A DNA stretch of 64,000 nucleotides. Origin: Falsirhodobacter xinxiangensis (GTDB taxonomy: Bacteria > Pseudomonadota > Alphaproteobacteria > Rhodobacterales > Rhodobacteraceae). Below the pieces are notes generated by a model. That model was not told the DNA's origin, did not search any database, and worked only from the letters and a program-made list of their open reading frames with translations. Positions 1 through 8,095 of this stretch are shown here, piece by piece (the stretch's first letter is position 1; every line of letters starts with the position of its first letter). The position numbers were made by a program, and so were the translations under genes. The stretch is taken from positions 1 to 64,000 of the forward strand of contig NZ_SMYN01000012.1 of the NCBI RefSeq assembly GCF_004959935.1, written 5' to 3'.

Positions 1-385
1 CCAATGCCGCGGAGCGGCTTCGTCCAAGGGCTCTTTTCTACTCGGCAGGCGGTATTGCGGTTTCCTCGGCTGCCCGTCGCTCGGCGCGCCTGTCGATCCA
101 TCCTCCGGGCTACGTCCAGTCGGGATAGATCGTCGCTTGTTTCCCGCCCACGGCACTTCCGGTGGCGTTTGCTGAAGATCCATGACATGCGCCAAGGCTG
201 CGGAGATCACGATCTCTGACGAGCAAGCCTCGGACTTCAGGACTTGGCCGTGTCGTTGCCAGCCAATCGATCGTCGAGGTGGGCCGCAGGTTCCGCTACG
301 TCAAGCGTGACTGCGCATGAGTGTCGATTGACCTGTGAGGCTGGGAATATACGCTCGAGCCGGAAAACGCTGGAGGGCCAAGGGC
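1..385. other. Leader region without a supported gene
   Basis: I see no convincing gene in these first 385 bases. Short open frames exist on both strands, but their composition (Arg/Ser/Pro rich) is that of GC-rich non-coding frames. The last part, about 255-318, reads plus-strand as a fragment ending in VGRRFRYVKRDCA and then a stop. That could be the tail of a broken gene, but I cannot assign it. The region presumably holds the promoter of the GntP-type permease that follows. Confidence 0.4.
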
Positions 386-1774
386 ATGTTCGGGATCGTC
401 ATTTCGCTGTTGCTGCTGATGTATCTGGCCTATCGGGGCATAAGCGTGCTGATCCTTGCGCCGCTGTTGGCGCTTTTGGCCGCATTGCTGTCGGGATCGC
501 CACTGCTTGCGACCTATACGCAAGTCTTCATGCCCGCACTTGGACGATACATCGTCCAGTTCTTCCCGCTTTTTCTGCTCGGGGCGGTGTTCGGCAAGTT
601 GATGGAGGTGACCGGCAGCGCGCGTGCCTTGGCCGAGGCGATCACCAACCGGGTGGGAAGCGGTCAGACCGCATTGGCTGTGGTCATCGCCTGCGGTGTG
701 CTCACCTATGGCGGCGTCTCGCTGTTCGTCGTGGCCTTTGCCGTCTATCCCATCGCGGCGGCATTGTTCGTGCGCGCGGGTCATCCCAAACGGTTCATTC
801 CGGCGGCGCTGGCGCTTGGCTCGTTCACGTTCACCATGACGGCGGTTCCCGGAACGCCTGCTATCCAGAACGCGATCCCCGCACCCTATTTCGGCACCGA
901 CGCCTTTGCGGCACCGGGGCTGGGCATGATTGCCGCAGTCATAATGTTTGTGGGCGGCGTCTGGTGGCTGAACCGGCGTATCTCCGCGGCCACTGCTGCT
1001 GGCCACGGCTATGGTGAGGAGGATCAGTATTCCGCGTCCGGCGGTGCGATGGAAGGTGCGGATGACCTGCCAAGCGTCTTTTTTGCCACCCTACCCATTG
1101 TCGTCGTGATCGGTCTGAACCTGATCCTGACGCAGTTCGTCCTTCCCTCCATGGACACGAGCTATCTTGCCGAGGATCGCTTCGGAAACATCGGGCTAAA
1201 CGATGTGCGGGGCACTTGGGCGATCATCGCGTCGCTGTTCGCGGCGGTGCTGGTGCTCATCGCGATCAACTGGCAGCGCCTGTCCGGCGGGTTGAACGAT
1301 GCGCTGTCGAACGGGGTTGCAGGCTCGTTCCTGCCGATCTTCAACACCGCGTCCGAGGTCGGATACGGTTCGGTCATTGCAAGCCTTCCGGCGTTTGCCA
1401 TCATCACGGCTGGGGTCACCGGGCTGTTTCCGTCCAATCCGCTGATCTCCGAAGCCATCGCGATCAATGCGCTGGCGGGGATCACGGGGTCGGCCTCGGG
1501 CGGGCTGTCCATCGCGCTGGAGACGTTGGGCGAAACCTATGCCAGACTGGGCGAGGCTGCAGGGATCAGCCCCGAGCTGCTGCACCGCGTGGCTGCGCTG
1601 TCCTCGGGCGGGTTTGACTGTATGCCGCACAACGGCGCCGTCATCACGCTTCTTGCGATTACGGGGCTGAACCACCGCAAATCCTATCCTGACATTGCCA
1701 TGGTCGCGGTGGCAATTCCTGTCGTGGCTATAGTCGTGGTCATTGCGCTTGGCGGGACTTTTGGGTCGTTCTGA
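386..1774 (+). CDS. GntP-family gluconate/organic-acid:H+ permease
   Basis: An inner-membrane carrier of about 462 residues made almost wholly of hydrophobic segments, in the size range of GntP-family symporters (gluconate, other sugar acids and small hydroxy acids). The family-like stretch TYGGVSLFVVAFAVYPIA lies near residues 108-125, followed by a PGTPAIQNAIP loop, and a second SGGFDCMPHNGAVI loop lies near the C-terminus. I prefer the ATG at 386 over an in-frame ATG at 335, because a strong GGAGGG lies about 8 bases upstream and the protein then starts directly in a membrane segment. It stands alone between unassigned sequence and a mobile-element scar, so the substrate cannot be inferred from neighbours. 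Confidence 0.85.
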   Translation: MFGIVISLLLLMYLAYRGISVLILAPLLALLAALLSGSPLLATYTQVFMPALGRYIVQFFPLFLLGAVFGKLMEVTGSARALAEAITNRVGSGQTALAVVIACGVLTYGGVSLFVVAFAVYPIAAALFVRAGHPKRFIPAALALGSFTFTMTAVPGTPAIQNAIPAPYFGTDAFAAPGLGMIAAVIMFVGGVWWLNRRISAATAAGHGYGEEDQYSASGGAMEGADDLPSVFFATLPIVVVIGLNLILTQFVLPSMDTSYLAEDRFGNIGLNDVRGTWAIIASLFAAVLVLIAINWQRLSGGLNDALSNGVAGSFLPIFNTASEVGYGSVIASLPAFAIITAGVTGLFPSNPLISEAIAINALAGITGSASGGLSIALETLGETYARLGEAAGISPELLHRVAALSSGGFDCMPHNGAVITLLAITGLNHRKSYPDIAMVAVAIPVVAIVVVIALGGTFGSF

Positions 1775-1783
1775 TGCGCGCCC

Positions 1784-2059
1784 TTGGAGCGCGGCGTGGA
1801 AATGCGCCAATACTGCAGGCCCCCGCATTGCAAGCTGATCCGCAAACCCGACCCGTGTGCAGCGGTGATCGACCGATTGCGAAGTGGCTGGTCGCCGGAA
1901 CCGATCGCCGGCCGCCTCAAGCAGGAAGGCCAACCGCATCGCGTCTGCCACGAGCCGATCTACCGCTACGTTGCCGACACTGCGATGGCCGGCACGGTTC
2001 CATACCTTGGGATAGAGATCGACGATGGCCCTGCCGTTTCAAAGGCAATCGACCTATGA
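1784..2059 (+). pseudogene. Mosaic remnant: IS30 transposase piece joined to integrase tail
   Basis: A 91-codon open frame made of two unrelated mobile-element pieces. Residues about 25-62 carry the IS30 transposase stretch RLRSGWSPEPIAGRLKQEG followed by HEPIYRYV. Residues about 69-91 read TVPYLGIEIDDGPAVSKAIDL, which resembles the extreme C-terminus of alphaproteobacterial tyrosine recombinases (YLGIEVDDAL-type endings). Neither part can work: the IS30 DDE core and the recombinase catalytic domain are both missing. It is best read as a deletion scar that joined two elements in frame. The following 190 bases to 2249 hold no recognisable gene. Confidence 0.6.
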
Positions 2060-2249
2060 AGAGGGCAAGGCAGCCTACCCACTAACGAGGTTATCAGAGG
2101 CCGCGGCCTTGGGCTGCCCAATGGGACAAACCCGCCATTCGCTTCCACGTGGGGGAAGCCTGTGGTCACGTCTGCTTGACGGAAGCCGACTGGTGGCTTT
2201 GCGGCATCTCGCCTGCGGCGGGAGTGGGAAAGTGGTCATCCGCAGGACT

Positions 2250-3146
2250 CTACATCCCCATCAGTTCCACATTGCTCGCCACGAAATCGGAGAACTGCGT
2301 AAGCCTTGCTGGCAGGCGGTCGTAAGGCGGATAATAGAGCGTGAGCCAAAGGTCGGGCGGCGACCACCCGGGTAGAACCTGGACAAGCCGCCCCGAGGCA
2401 AGGTCATCCATCAGCATGAACCGAGGCAGCAGGACAATCCCTTGTCCATTGCGCGCCAAGCCTGCAAGCAAAGCGGCATTGTTGCCCGCCATGGTCGACC
2501 CGGCGCGGACGCGGTGGGTTTTCTCGCCCGCCGTCAGCTCCCATGTCTCGGCAATGGCTTCGCTGTCATGGGCGATGCAGGAATGGGTGGCCAGATCCTG
2601 CGGGTGGTTCGGCAATCCAGCGGCGGCGATGTAGGCGGGCGATGCGGCCATCGCCCGCTCTACCCTGCAGATCTTGCGCCAGATGCTCAGCACCTCTCGT
2701 GAGGGGCGAGAGATGCGGATCGCCAGATCGAAGCTGTCATCGATGCTGTCCACGAACCGGTCAGACAGCGCGACCGAAAAGCTGACCGCAGGATACAGCA
2801 CGCGGAACTGCGCGATCAGGTCGGGCAGCAGCCGCGCACCAAAGGCCAGCGGCGCGGTCAGCCGGATCATGCCGGCGGTCTCGCCATGCTGTTCGCGCAG
2901 CTCCTCGGTCGCGGCCTGCAGATCCTGCACCACTGGCCCGATCCGCGCGGCATAGGCCGCCCCTGCCGAGGTCAGAGATACCCGCCGCGTGGTCCGCACA
3001 AAAAGTTGCACGCGCAGCCGGTCCTCTAGCGCCGCGATGCCCCGCGTGACCGAAGGCGGCGTCATCCCGAGGGCGCGCGCCGCACCGACGAAGCTGCCTT
3101 CGCGCGCGACGGCCAAGAACAACCGCAGATCCTCGATTTCGCCCAT
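2250..3146 (-). CDS. LysR-family transcriptional regulator
   Basis: A 298-residue LysR-type regulator, normal length for the family. The N-terminal winged helix-turn-helix (residues about 4-62: EDLRLFLAVAREGSFVGAARALG, then SVTRGIAALEDRL) is followed by a periplasmic-binding-like effector domain. The start at 3146 is chosen because GGAAGGGA lies just upstream of that ATG, and the 26 extra codons of the longer frame are not family-like. It is transcribed divergently from the ring-cleaving dioxygenase cluster across 166 bases, the usual layout for a LysR protein and its target. I infer it senses a quinone or aromatic compound. The second copy of the cluster at 34-37 kb has no such neighbour. 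Confidence 0.9.
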   Translation of the reverse strand: MGEIEDLRLFLAVAREGSFVGAARALGMTPPSVTRGIAALEDRLRVQLFVRTTRRVSLTSAGAAYAARIGPVVQDLQAATEELREQHGETAGMIRLTAPLAFGARLLPDLIAQFRVLYPAVSFSVALSDRFVDSIDDSFDLAIRISRPSREVLSIWRKICRVERAMAASPAYIAAAGLPNHPQDLATHSCIAHDSEAIAETWELTAGEKTHRVRAGSTMAGNNAALLAGLARNGQGIVLLPRFMLMDDLASGRLVQVLPGWSPPDLWLTLYYPPYDRLPARLTQFSDFVASNVELMGM

Positions 3147-3228
3147 GGTGTCGTCCCTTCCAGTGTCACGATCGTTCAATACACGAAAGCAGCGTTCGCT
3201 TGACTTGGGACGGCTATTGCACATTCGG

Positions 3229-3248
3229 TAATTTTGAAAGCCAAATTA
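3229..3248. promoter_or_regulatory. Candidate LysR operator (inverted repeat)
   Basis: A perfect inverted repeat, TAATTT - 8 bases - AAATTA, lies in the AT-rich middle of the intergenic region between the lysR gene and the dioxygenase cluster. Its dyad symmetry and position fit a LysR-type binding site controlling both divergent promoters. This is inferred from the pattern only. Confidence 0.4.
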
Positions 3249-3312
3249 TTAGAGTTATCGCAGGTATCACGATGCGCCATCTTCAGGTCAACGCGAAACA
3301 CAGGAGCTTTCG

Positions 3313-4239
3313 ATGACCCTTCAGATCCAAGGCCTGCATCACGTCACTGCAATTGCCTCCAGCCCGCAGGCGAACAGCGATTTCTTCACCCGCACGCTTG
3401 GCCTGCGCCGCGTGAAAAAGACAGTGAACTTCGATGACCCCGGCACCTATCATTTGTATTACGGCGACGAACAGGGCACGCCCGGTTCGGTGATGACCTA
3501 CTTCCCCTTCCGCAACATCGGCCAGGGCCGCCCCGGCATAGGCGAAGTCGGCGAGACGGCATTCTCGGTTCCCAAGGGCACGCTCGCCTTCTGGAAAGAC
3601 CGTCTGCTCGCGCAAAACGTCCAAGGGCTGGTCGAAACCGAAACCTTTGGCGAAAAACGCCTGCGCTTCCTTGGCCCCGACGGCGACGGGCTGGCCCTGA
3701 CCGAAGTTGACGGCGATCTCCGCAAAAGCTGGACCGGCCGCGTTGCCGAGGCCGAAGCCGTGCGCGGGTTTCGTGGTGCCACCCTGCGTCTGCGCGACGA
3801 AGGGGCCACGGGCGAATTGCTGCGCTTCATGGGGTATGACCGCATCGGCACCGATGACGGCGTGACGCGCTATGGCATCCAAGGCAACGGTGCCGACATC
3901 GTCGATATCGAGACGCTGCCCGGTGCCGAGCATGCCGAGCAAGGCGCGGGATCGGTCCACCACATCGCCTTTGCCGTGCCCGACCGCGCGGCCCAAGCAG
4001 AGGTCCGCAAGGCCCTGATCGACACCGGATACCAAGTCACGCCCCCAATAGACCGCGACTACTTCTGGGCGATCTACTTCCGCACCCCCGGCGGTGTGCT
4101 GTTCGAGGTTGCCACCGACGAGCCCGGTTTCGACCGTGACGAACCGCTGGCCCAACTTGGCCAGTCGCTGAAGCTTCCGACCCAGCACGAACACCTGCGC
4201 CCCCGCATCGAGGCGCATCTGTCCCCCATCAAGGACTGA
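3313..4239 (+). CDS. Ring-cleaving dioxygenase, VOC family (MhqO/MhqA-like), copy 1
   Basis: A 308-residue protein of two vicinal-oxygen-chelate modules (residues about 5-130 and 150-275). It resembles the MhqA/MhqO ring-cleaving dioxygenases that open hydroquinone- or catechol-type rings during quinone stress. Probable metal ligands are His in GLHHVT near residue 9, His in SVHHIAF near 216 and Glu in VLFEVATDEPG near 262. The signature RRVKKTVNFDDP follows the first strand. AGGAGC precedes the ATG at 3313. It heads an operon with an esterase, pirin and exporter, each within a few bases of the next. A paralogue at 36413-37318 is clearly related but diverged, roughly three-quarters identical by eye. 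Confidence 0.88.
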   Translation: MTLQIQGLHHVTAIASSPQANSDFFTRTLGLRRVKKTVNFDDPGTYHLYYGDEQGTPGSVMTYFPFRNIGQGRPGIGEVGETAFSVPKGTLAFWKDRLLAQNVQGLVETETFGEKRLRFLGPDGDGLALTEVDGDLRKSWTGRVAEAEAVRGFRGATLRLRDEGATGELLRFMGYDRIGTDDGVTRYGIQGNGADIVDIETLPGAEHAEQGAGSVHHIAFAVPDRAAQAEVRKALIDTGYQVTPPIDRDYFWAIYFRTPGGVLFEVATDEPGFDRDEPLAQLGQSLKLPTQHEHLRPRIEAHLSPIKD

Positions 4240-4243
4240 CCCC

Positions 4244-4804
4244 ATGCACGCCCTCATCACCCAAGGCTGGCCCACCGTCTTTGCGTTCCACGGCACGGGG
4301 GGCGACGAGCGTCAGTTCGCGGCGCTGGCGGCCGACCTGTGGCCCGATGCCGGTCTGGTCGCCCCGCGCGGGGCGGTCAGCGAACACGGCGCGAGCCGCT
4401 TCTTCCGCCGCACGGCCGAGGGCGTCTACGACATGGCCGACCTTGCTGCGCGGACGGAGGAGATGATCGCCTTCATCCGCAGCCACAAAGGCCCACGCTA
4501 CGCCTTCGGCTATTCCAACGGCGCGAACATCCTTGCAAACATGAGCTTTGCCGCTCCGGGCCTGTTCGACGGCATCGCGCTGCTGCACCCGCTGATCCCG
4601 TTTGCGCCGCCGCCTGCCACGTTCGCGGGCCTGCCCGTGCTGATCACCGGCGGACGGCATGATCCGATCTGCCCGCTGCCGCTGACCGAAGGCTTGGCGC
4701 AATATTACCGCGACCACGGCGCCGACCTGACCCTGCACCTGCATGACGGCGGACACGAAATCCGGCCCGCCGAACTCACCGCCCTGAAAGGACTGATGCC
4801 ATGA
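4244..4804 (+). CDS. Alpha/beta-hydrolase esterase, MhqD-like, copy 1
   Basis: A 186-residue carboxylesterase/phospholipase-type hydrolase of the MhqD group, which accompanies ring-cleaving dioxygenases in quinone-responsive operons. The fold landmarks are the oxyanion-region FHGTGGDE near residue 13, the nucleophile elbow GYSNGAN (Ser near 91), an acidic residue in GGRHDPICP and the final histidine in GGHEI. There is no signal peptide, so it acts in the cytoplasm. It starts 4 bases after the dioxygenase stop and overlaps the following pirin gene by 4 bases (ATGA), indicating translational coupling. Its natural substrate is not deducible from sequence. The copy at 35848-36411 is about 70% identical by eye. 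Confidence 0.87.
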   Translation: MHALITQGWPTVFAFHGTGGDERQFAALAADLWPDAGLVAPRGAVSEHGASRFFRRTAEGVYDMADLAARTEEMIAFIRSHKGPRYAFGYSNGANILANMSFAAPGLFDGIALLHPLIPFAPPPATFAGLPVLITGGRHDPICPLPLTEGLAQYYRDHGADLTLHLHDGGHEIRPAELTALKGLMP

Positions 4805-5481
4805 TCCTGATCCATGAAAACATGAGCCGCGGCCGCACCCGCAAGGGCTGGGCGGATGCGTTCCACACCTTTTCGTTCGGCGATTTCCTCGACCCCACCC
4901 GCATGGGCTTTGCTCGCCTGCGCGTGCTGAACGAGGATACCATCGTGCCCGGTTCGGGCTTTGCCCCGCACGATCACGCCGACATGGACATCCTAACGCT
5001 GGTTCTGTCGGGCCGCATCCGGCACGAGGACAGCCTCGGCAACGTGGCCGAGATCGCCCCCGGAGAGATGCAACTTATGCGCGCCGGATCGGGCGTCACG
5101 CATTCCGAGGTGAACGCCTCGGACATCGAACCCGCGCATGTGTTGCAGATCTGGCTGATCCCCGACGTCGCGGGCGGTGCGCCGTCCTATCAGTCGGCGC
5201 CGCTGGCGACGGGGCTTCTGGCCTCGCGCAAGGGGCCGCTGGTTTTGGGGTCGGACACCCGCATCACCCTGCTGCGCCCCAAGGACGGCGAGGCGACGCA
5301 GATCGAGGTCGGCCCCCACCGCGCCGTCTTCGTCCAACTGGTCGAGGGTATGGCGCGGATGGAGGGCGAACGTCTTGTGGCCGGTGACGGGCTGCAACTG
5401 ACCGAAACGCCTCCCGCGCTGGCGTGGCAGACCGACGGTGCCATCCTGATCTTCGACATGCCGCAGGAGCGTTGGACATGA
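4801..5481 (+). CDS. Pirin-family protein (YhhW-type), copy 1
   Basis: A 226-residue bicupin pirin-like protein. YhhW relatives can act as quercetin 2,3-dioxygenases. The N-terminal cupin shows the metal-site pattern FAPHDHADMDI with HEDSLGN and a later THSEVNAS, supplying three His and one Glu as in pirins (residues about 58-105). The second cupin lacks obvious metal ligands, as usual. Overlaps of 4 bases with both the esterase before it and the MFS gene after it place it inside one operon. A closely similar protein (about 85-88% by eye) is encoded at 35157-35843. Confidence 0.88.
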   Translation: MILIHENMSRGRTRKGWADAFHTFSFGDFLDPTRMGFARLRVLNEDTIVPGSGFAPHDHADMDILTLVLSGRIRHEDSLGNVAEIAPGEMQLMRAGSGVTHSEVNASDIEPAHVLQIWLIPDVAGGAPSYQSAPLATGLLASRKGPLVLGSDTRITLLRPKDGEATQIEVGPHRAVFVQLVEGMARMEGERLVAGDGLQLTETPPALAWQTDGAILIFDMPQERWT

Positions 5482-7034
5482 CCGGCGCCTGGGCTCCGTT
5501 CGGCCAGAGGGCGTTCACCGTTCTCTGGGTGGCCACCGTCGTGTCGAACATCGGCACATGGATGAACGACGTGGGGGCGGGGTGGCTGATGACCTCGCTC
5601 GCTCCTTCACCGCAGATCGTGGCGATGGTGCAGGCGGCCACGACGCTTCCGGTGTTCCTGTTCGCGATCCTTGCGGGGGCTGTGGCCGACATCGTGGACC
5701 GTCGCAAGCTGCTGTTGGTCGTGAACATCGGCCTGTCGGTGGTGGCCTTCGCCGTTGCCGCCGTGGTGCAGGCCGATGCGATGACGCCGGTGCTGCTGCT
5801 GGTCTTCACCTTCCTTCTGGGCAGCGGCGCGGCCTTCATCGCGCCCGCATGGCAGGCCATCGTGCCGAAGCTGGTGCCGCGTGGCGATCTGACGGCGGCG
5901 GTGGCGCTGAACTCGATGGGCATCAACATCAGCCGCGCCATCGGGCCTGCGGTGGCGGGGGTGCTGATCGCGGCGTTCGGGCTGGTCTGGCCGTTTGCGC
6001 TGAACGCCATCTCCACGCTGGTGGTGATCGCGGCGCTGATCTGGTGGAAACCCGCGCCCGAGGCCGAAAGCAAGCTGCCCCCCGAACATGTCATCGGCGC
6101 AATGGTGGCGGGGCTACGCTATGCCGCGCATACCCGCGCGCTGCGGCTGGTGCTTGTGCGGGCGGCTGCGTTCTTTTTGTTCGCCAGCGCGTTTTGGGCC
6201 ATGCTGCCGCTAGTGGCGCGGGTCGTGCTGGAGGGCGGAGCGGGGCTTTACGGCGGGCTGCTGGCCGCCGTAGGTGTGGGGGCTGTGGCAGGTGCGCTGC
6301 TGTTGCCACGCCTGCGCGCCAAGCTGGGGCCGGACCGCACGGTGGTGCTGGGAACGGTCGGCACCGCGCTGGTTCTGGTGACGCTGGCGCTGGTGCCGGG
6401 TGTGGTTCCGGCGCTGCTGGCGGGGCTGATCGCGGGGGCGTCGTGGATCGCCGTGCTGTCCAGCCTGAACGTCGCGGCGCAATCCGCGCTGCCCGATTGG
6501 GTGCGGGCACGGGGGCTGGCGATCTACCTGACCGTATTCTCGGGGGCGATGTCGGTCGGCAGCCTTGGCTGGGGGGCCGTGGCGACACATGCCTCGATCA
6601 CCACGGCGCTGCTGGTTGCAGCGGCAGGCGTGCTGGTCGCGATCCCGCTGACCCTGTGGGCGCGTCTGTCCGGTCTGGCCGAGGATCACGCCCCCGCCCA
6701 TCACTGGCCCACCCCCGACACTGCGCAGGACGACGCGCCCACCACGATCTGGATCGCCTATGACGTGGCCGAGGAACACCACGACCGCTTCGTCCTGCTG
6801 ATGCAGCGCCAGAAGGCCAGCCGCCGCGCTCATGGGGCGTTCGGTTGGGTGCTGCGCCATGACACCAAGGTGCCCACGCGCGTCTATGAAAGCTGGCACG
6901 AAGCGTCATGGCTGTCGCATCTTCGCCACCATGACCGTGTGTCCATCACCGAAAAGGCGCTGCAGGACGAGATCCGCGCCCTGCTGACCACCCCGCCCGA
7001 CATCCATCACACCACCGGAAGGATCAAGCCATGA
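5478..7034 (+). CDS. MFS exporter with C-terminal MFS_3-type domain
   Basis: A 518-residue major-facilitator transporter of the MFS_3/DUF894 group, whose better-known relative is the enterobactin exporter EntS. Twelve membrane segments span about residues 10-405, with an MFS loop motif [12 protein letters not shown] near 68-79. A soluble C-terminal domain of about 85 residues follows ([16 protein letters not shown] onward). The ATG at 5478 overlaps the upstream pirin stop (ATGA), and its own end overlaps the next pirin start, so it is embedded in the cluster. It probably exports an aromatic or quinone compound or its breakdown product. The second cluster copy lacks this gene, so it was inserted here or lost there. 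Confidence 0.85.
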   Translation: MTGAWAPFGQRAFTVLWVATVVSNIGTWMNDVGAGWLMTSLAPSPQIVAMVQAATTLPVFLFAILAGAVADIVDRRKLLLVVNIGLSVVAFAVAAVVQADAMTPVLLLVFTFLLGSGAAFIAPAWQAIVPKLVPRGDLTAAVALNSMGINISRAIGPAVAGVLIAAFGLVWPFALNAISTLVVIAALIWWKPAPEAESKLPPEHVIGAMVAGLRYAAHTRALRLVLVRAAAFFLFASAFWAMLPLVARVVLEGGAGLYGGLLAAVGVGAVAGALLLPRLRAKLGPDRTVVLGTVGTALVLVTLALVPGVVPALLAGLIAGASWIAVLSSLNVAAQSALPDWVRARGLAIYLTVFSGAMSVGSLGWGAVATHASITTALLVAAAGVLVAIPLTLWARLSGLAEDHAPAHHWPTPDTAQDDAPTTIWIAYDVAEEHHDRFVLLMQRQKASRRAHGAFGWVLRHDTKVPTRVYESWHEASWLSHLRHHDRVSITEKALQDEIRALLTTPPDIHHTTGRIKP

Positions 7035-7504
7035 GCTGGAATCCCACCCAGACCCCTGACTGCCCCGAAAGCCTCGACAGCATCGAGACGCTGATCATCC
7101 CCCGCGCCCGCGATCTGGGCGGGTTCGAGGTGCGGCGTGCGCTGCCCGCGCCCAAACGCCAGATGGTCGGGCCGTTCATCTTCTTCGACCAGATGGGCCC
7201 CGCCGAGTTCCTGACCGGCGGCGGGATCGACGTGCGGCCCCATCCGCATATCGGCCTCGCCACCGTCACCTATCTTTACAAGGGCGAGTTCCACCACCGC
7301 GACAGCACCGGCGCCGACCAGATGGTCTATCCCGGCGAGGTGAACTGGATGATCGCGGGCGAGGGCGTGACCCATTCCGAAAGCACCTCCGAGGAGATGC
7401 GCACCCATCTTTGCGGGTTTGCGGACCAAAGCCACCTGACGCGGATATTCAAAGATCATCTTGGCGAGACACCTTCGGACTGGCGCCGCCACCGCCAGAT
7501 CTAA
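7031..7504 (+). pseudogene. Truncated pirin fused to an AraC-type C-terminal tail
   Basis: The first 125 or so residues are an almost perfect copy of the pirin at 34227-35153, with only two amino-acid differences. After SEEMRT (near base 7402) the homology stops. The remaining 32 residues read [14 protein letters not shown] and end in WRRHRQI, which is the second helix-turn-helix of an AraC/XylS regulator. The second cupin is therefore gone, although the first retains its HPHIGLATV and HHRDS metal-site segments. The frame is intact and coupled to the MFS gene by ATGA, so a 157-residue hybrid could be made. I consider it non-functional as a pirin, and its origin is a recombination scar. Confidence 0.75.
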
Positions 7505-7505
7505 T

Positions 7506-7622
7506 TCAGGACAAGGCACGGTGCCATCGCCCGGGCAACATACCTATCATCTGTGAGAAGATGCGCGTGAATTGGCTTTGATCCGCGAAACCGCAATCCA
7601 TGGCGATGTCGGCAAACGGACC
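7506..7622 (-). pseudogene. AraC-family regulator remnant (C-terminal HTH only)
   Basis: Minus-strand codons read FADIAMDCGFADQSQFTRIF and then a stretch ending PGRWHRALS before a stop at 7506. This is the C-terminal helix-turn-helix of an AraC regulator without its N-terminal domain. It lies tail-to-tail, one base apart, with the other AraC tail fused to the truncated pirin. The two tails are similar but not identical, so together they form an imperfect inverted repeat across about 7409-7600. Confidence 0.65.
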
Positions 7623-7677
7623 GCAGTGTAACCGCTTCGGCAGGGCGAGGAAAGCGGCCCTGCCAGAGCGGACGATG

Positions 7678-8095
7678 TCAGGACAGTTTCGTCCGTGGCC
7701 ACTCAAGGGTCGACCGTTTCTCCGCGGCACCCAAGGGTGCGACGGCGACCAGAACGAAGCCCCCCGCCAGTCCGACATGCTCGAAAAAGGCGTTCATGGC
7801 CATCATCCGCTCGGGGCTGCCCGCGAGCAGGTCCCGGAACCGCAGGGCAGCAGCGTGGCCAACAGCGTAAACCCCGAAATCGCCAATGCCGCAGGACGCC
7901 GCCCCAGCCCGACACCACCATCGCCGAGGCCGCGAGTCGAACGCGATCACAAGGATCGCGATGAGGGCGGTCGGGTGGAGCCCGAAAAGCGCCATCTCGG
8001 CCTGCGCGCCTGCGAAGGCTGCGATCTTCATCGACGGCCCTTGGACATAAGCCGCGCAGAGGGCGAGAAGCGCCCATCGGATAGCATGATCACAC
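7678..8095 (-). pseudogene. DoxX-family membrane protein, frameshifted
   Basis: Pieces of one DoxX-like protein appear in three reading frames on the minus strand. In order they are: AIRWALLALCAAYVQGP to ALIAILVIAFD in the first frame; LAASAMVVSGWGGVL in the second; AALAISGFTLLATLL in the third; then back to the first frame for ERMMAMNAFFEHVGLAGGFV. Joined, they give the expected four-helix DoxX fold, so at least three small indels have broken the gene. Its 5' end overlaps the end of the amidohydrolase gene, which suggests it was once the last gene of that operon. Clustered sequencing errors are an alternative, but neighbouring genes are clean. Confidence 0.7.
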
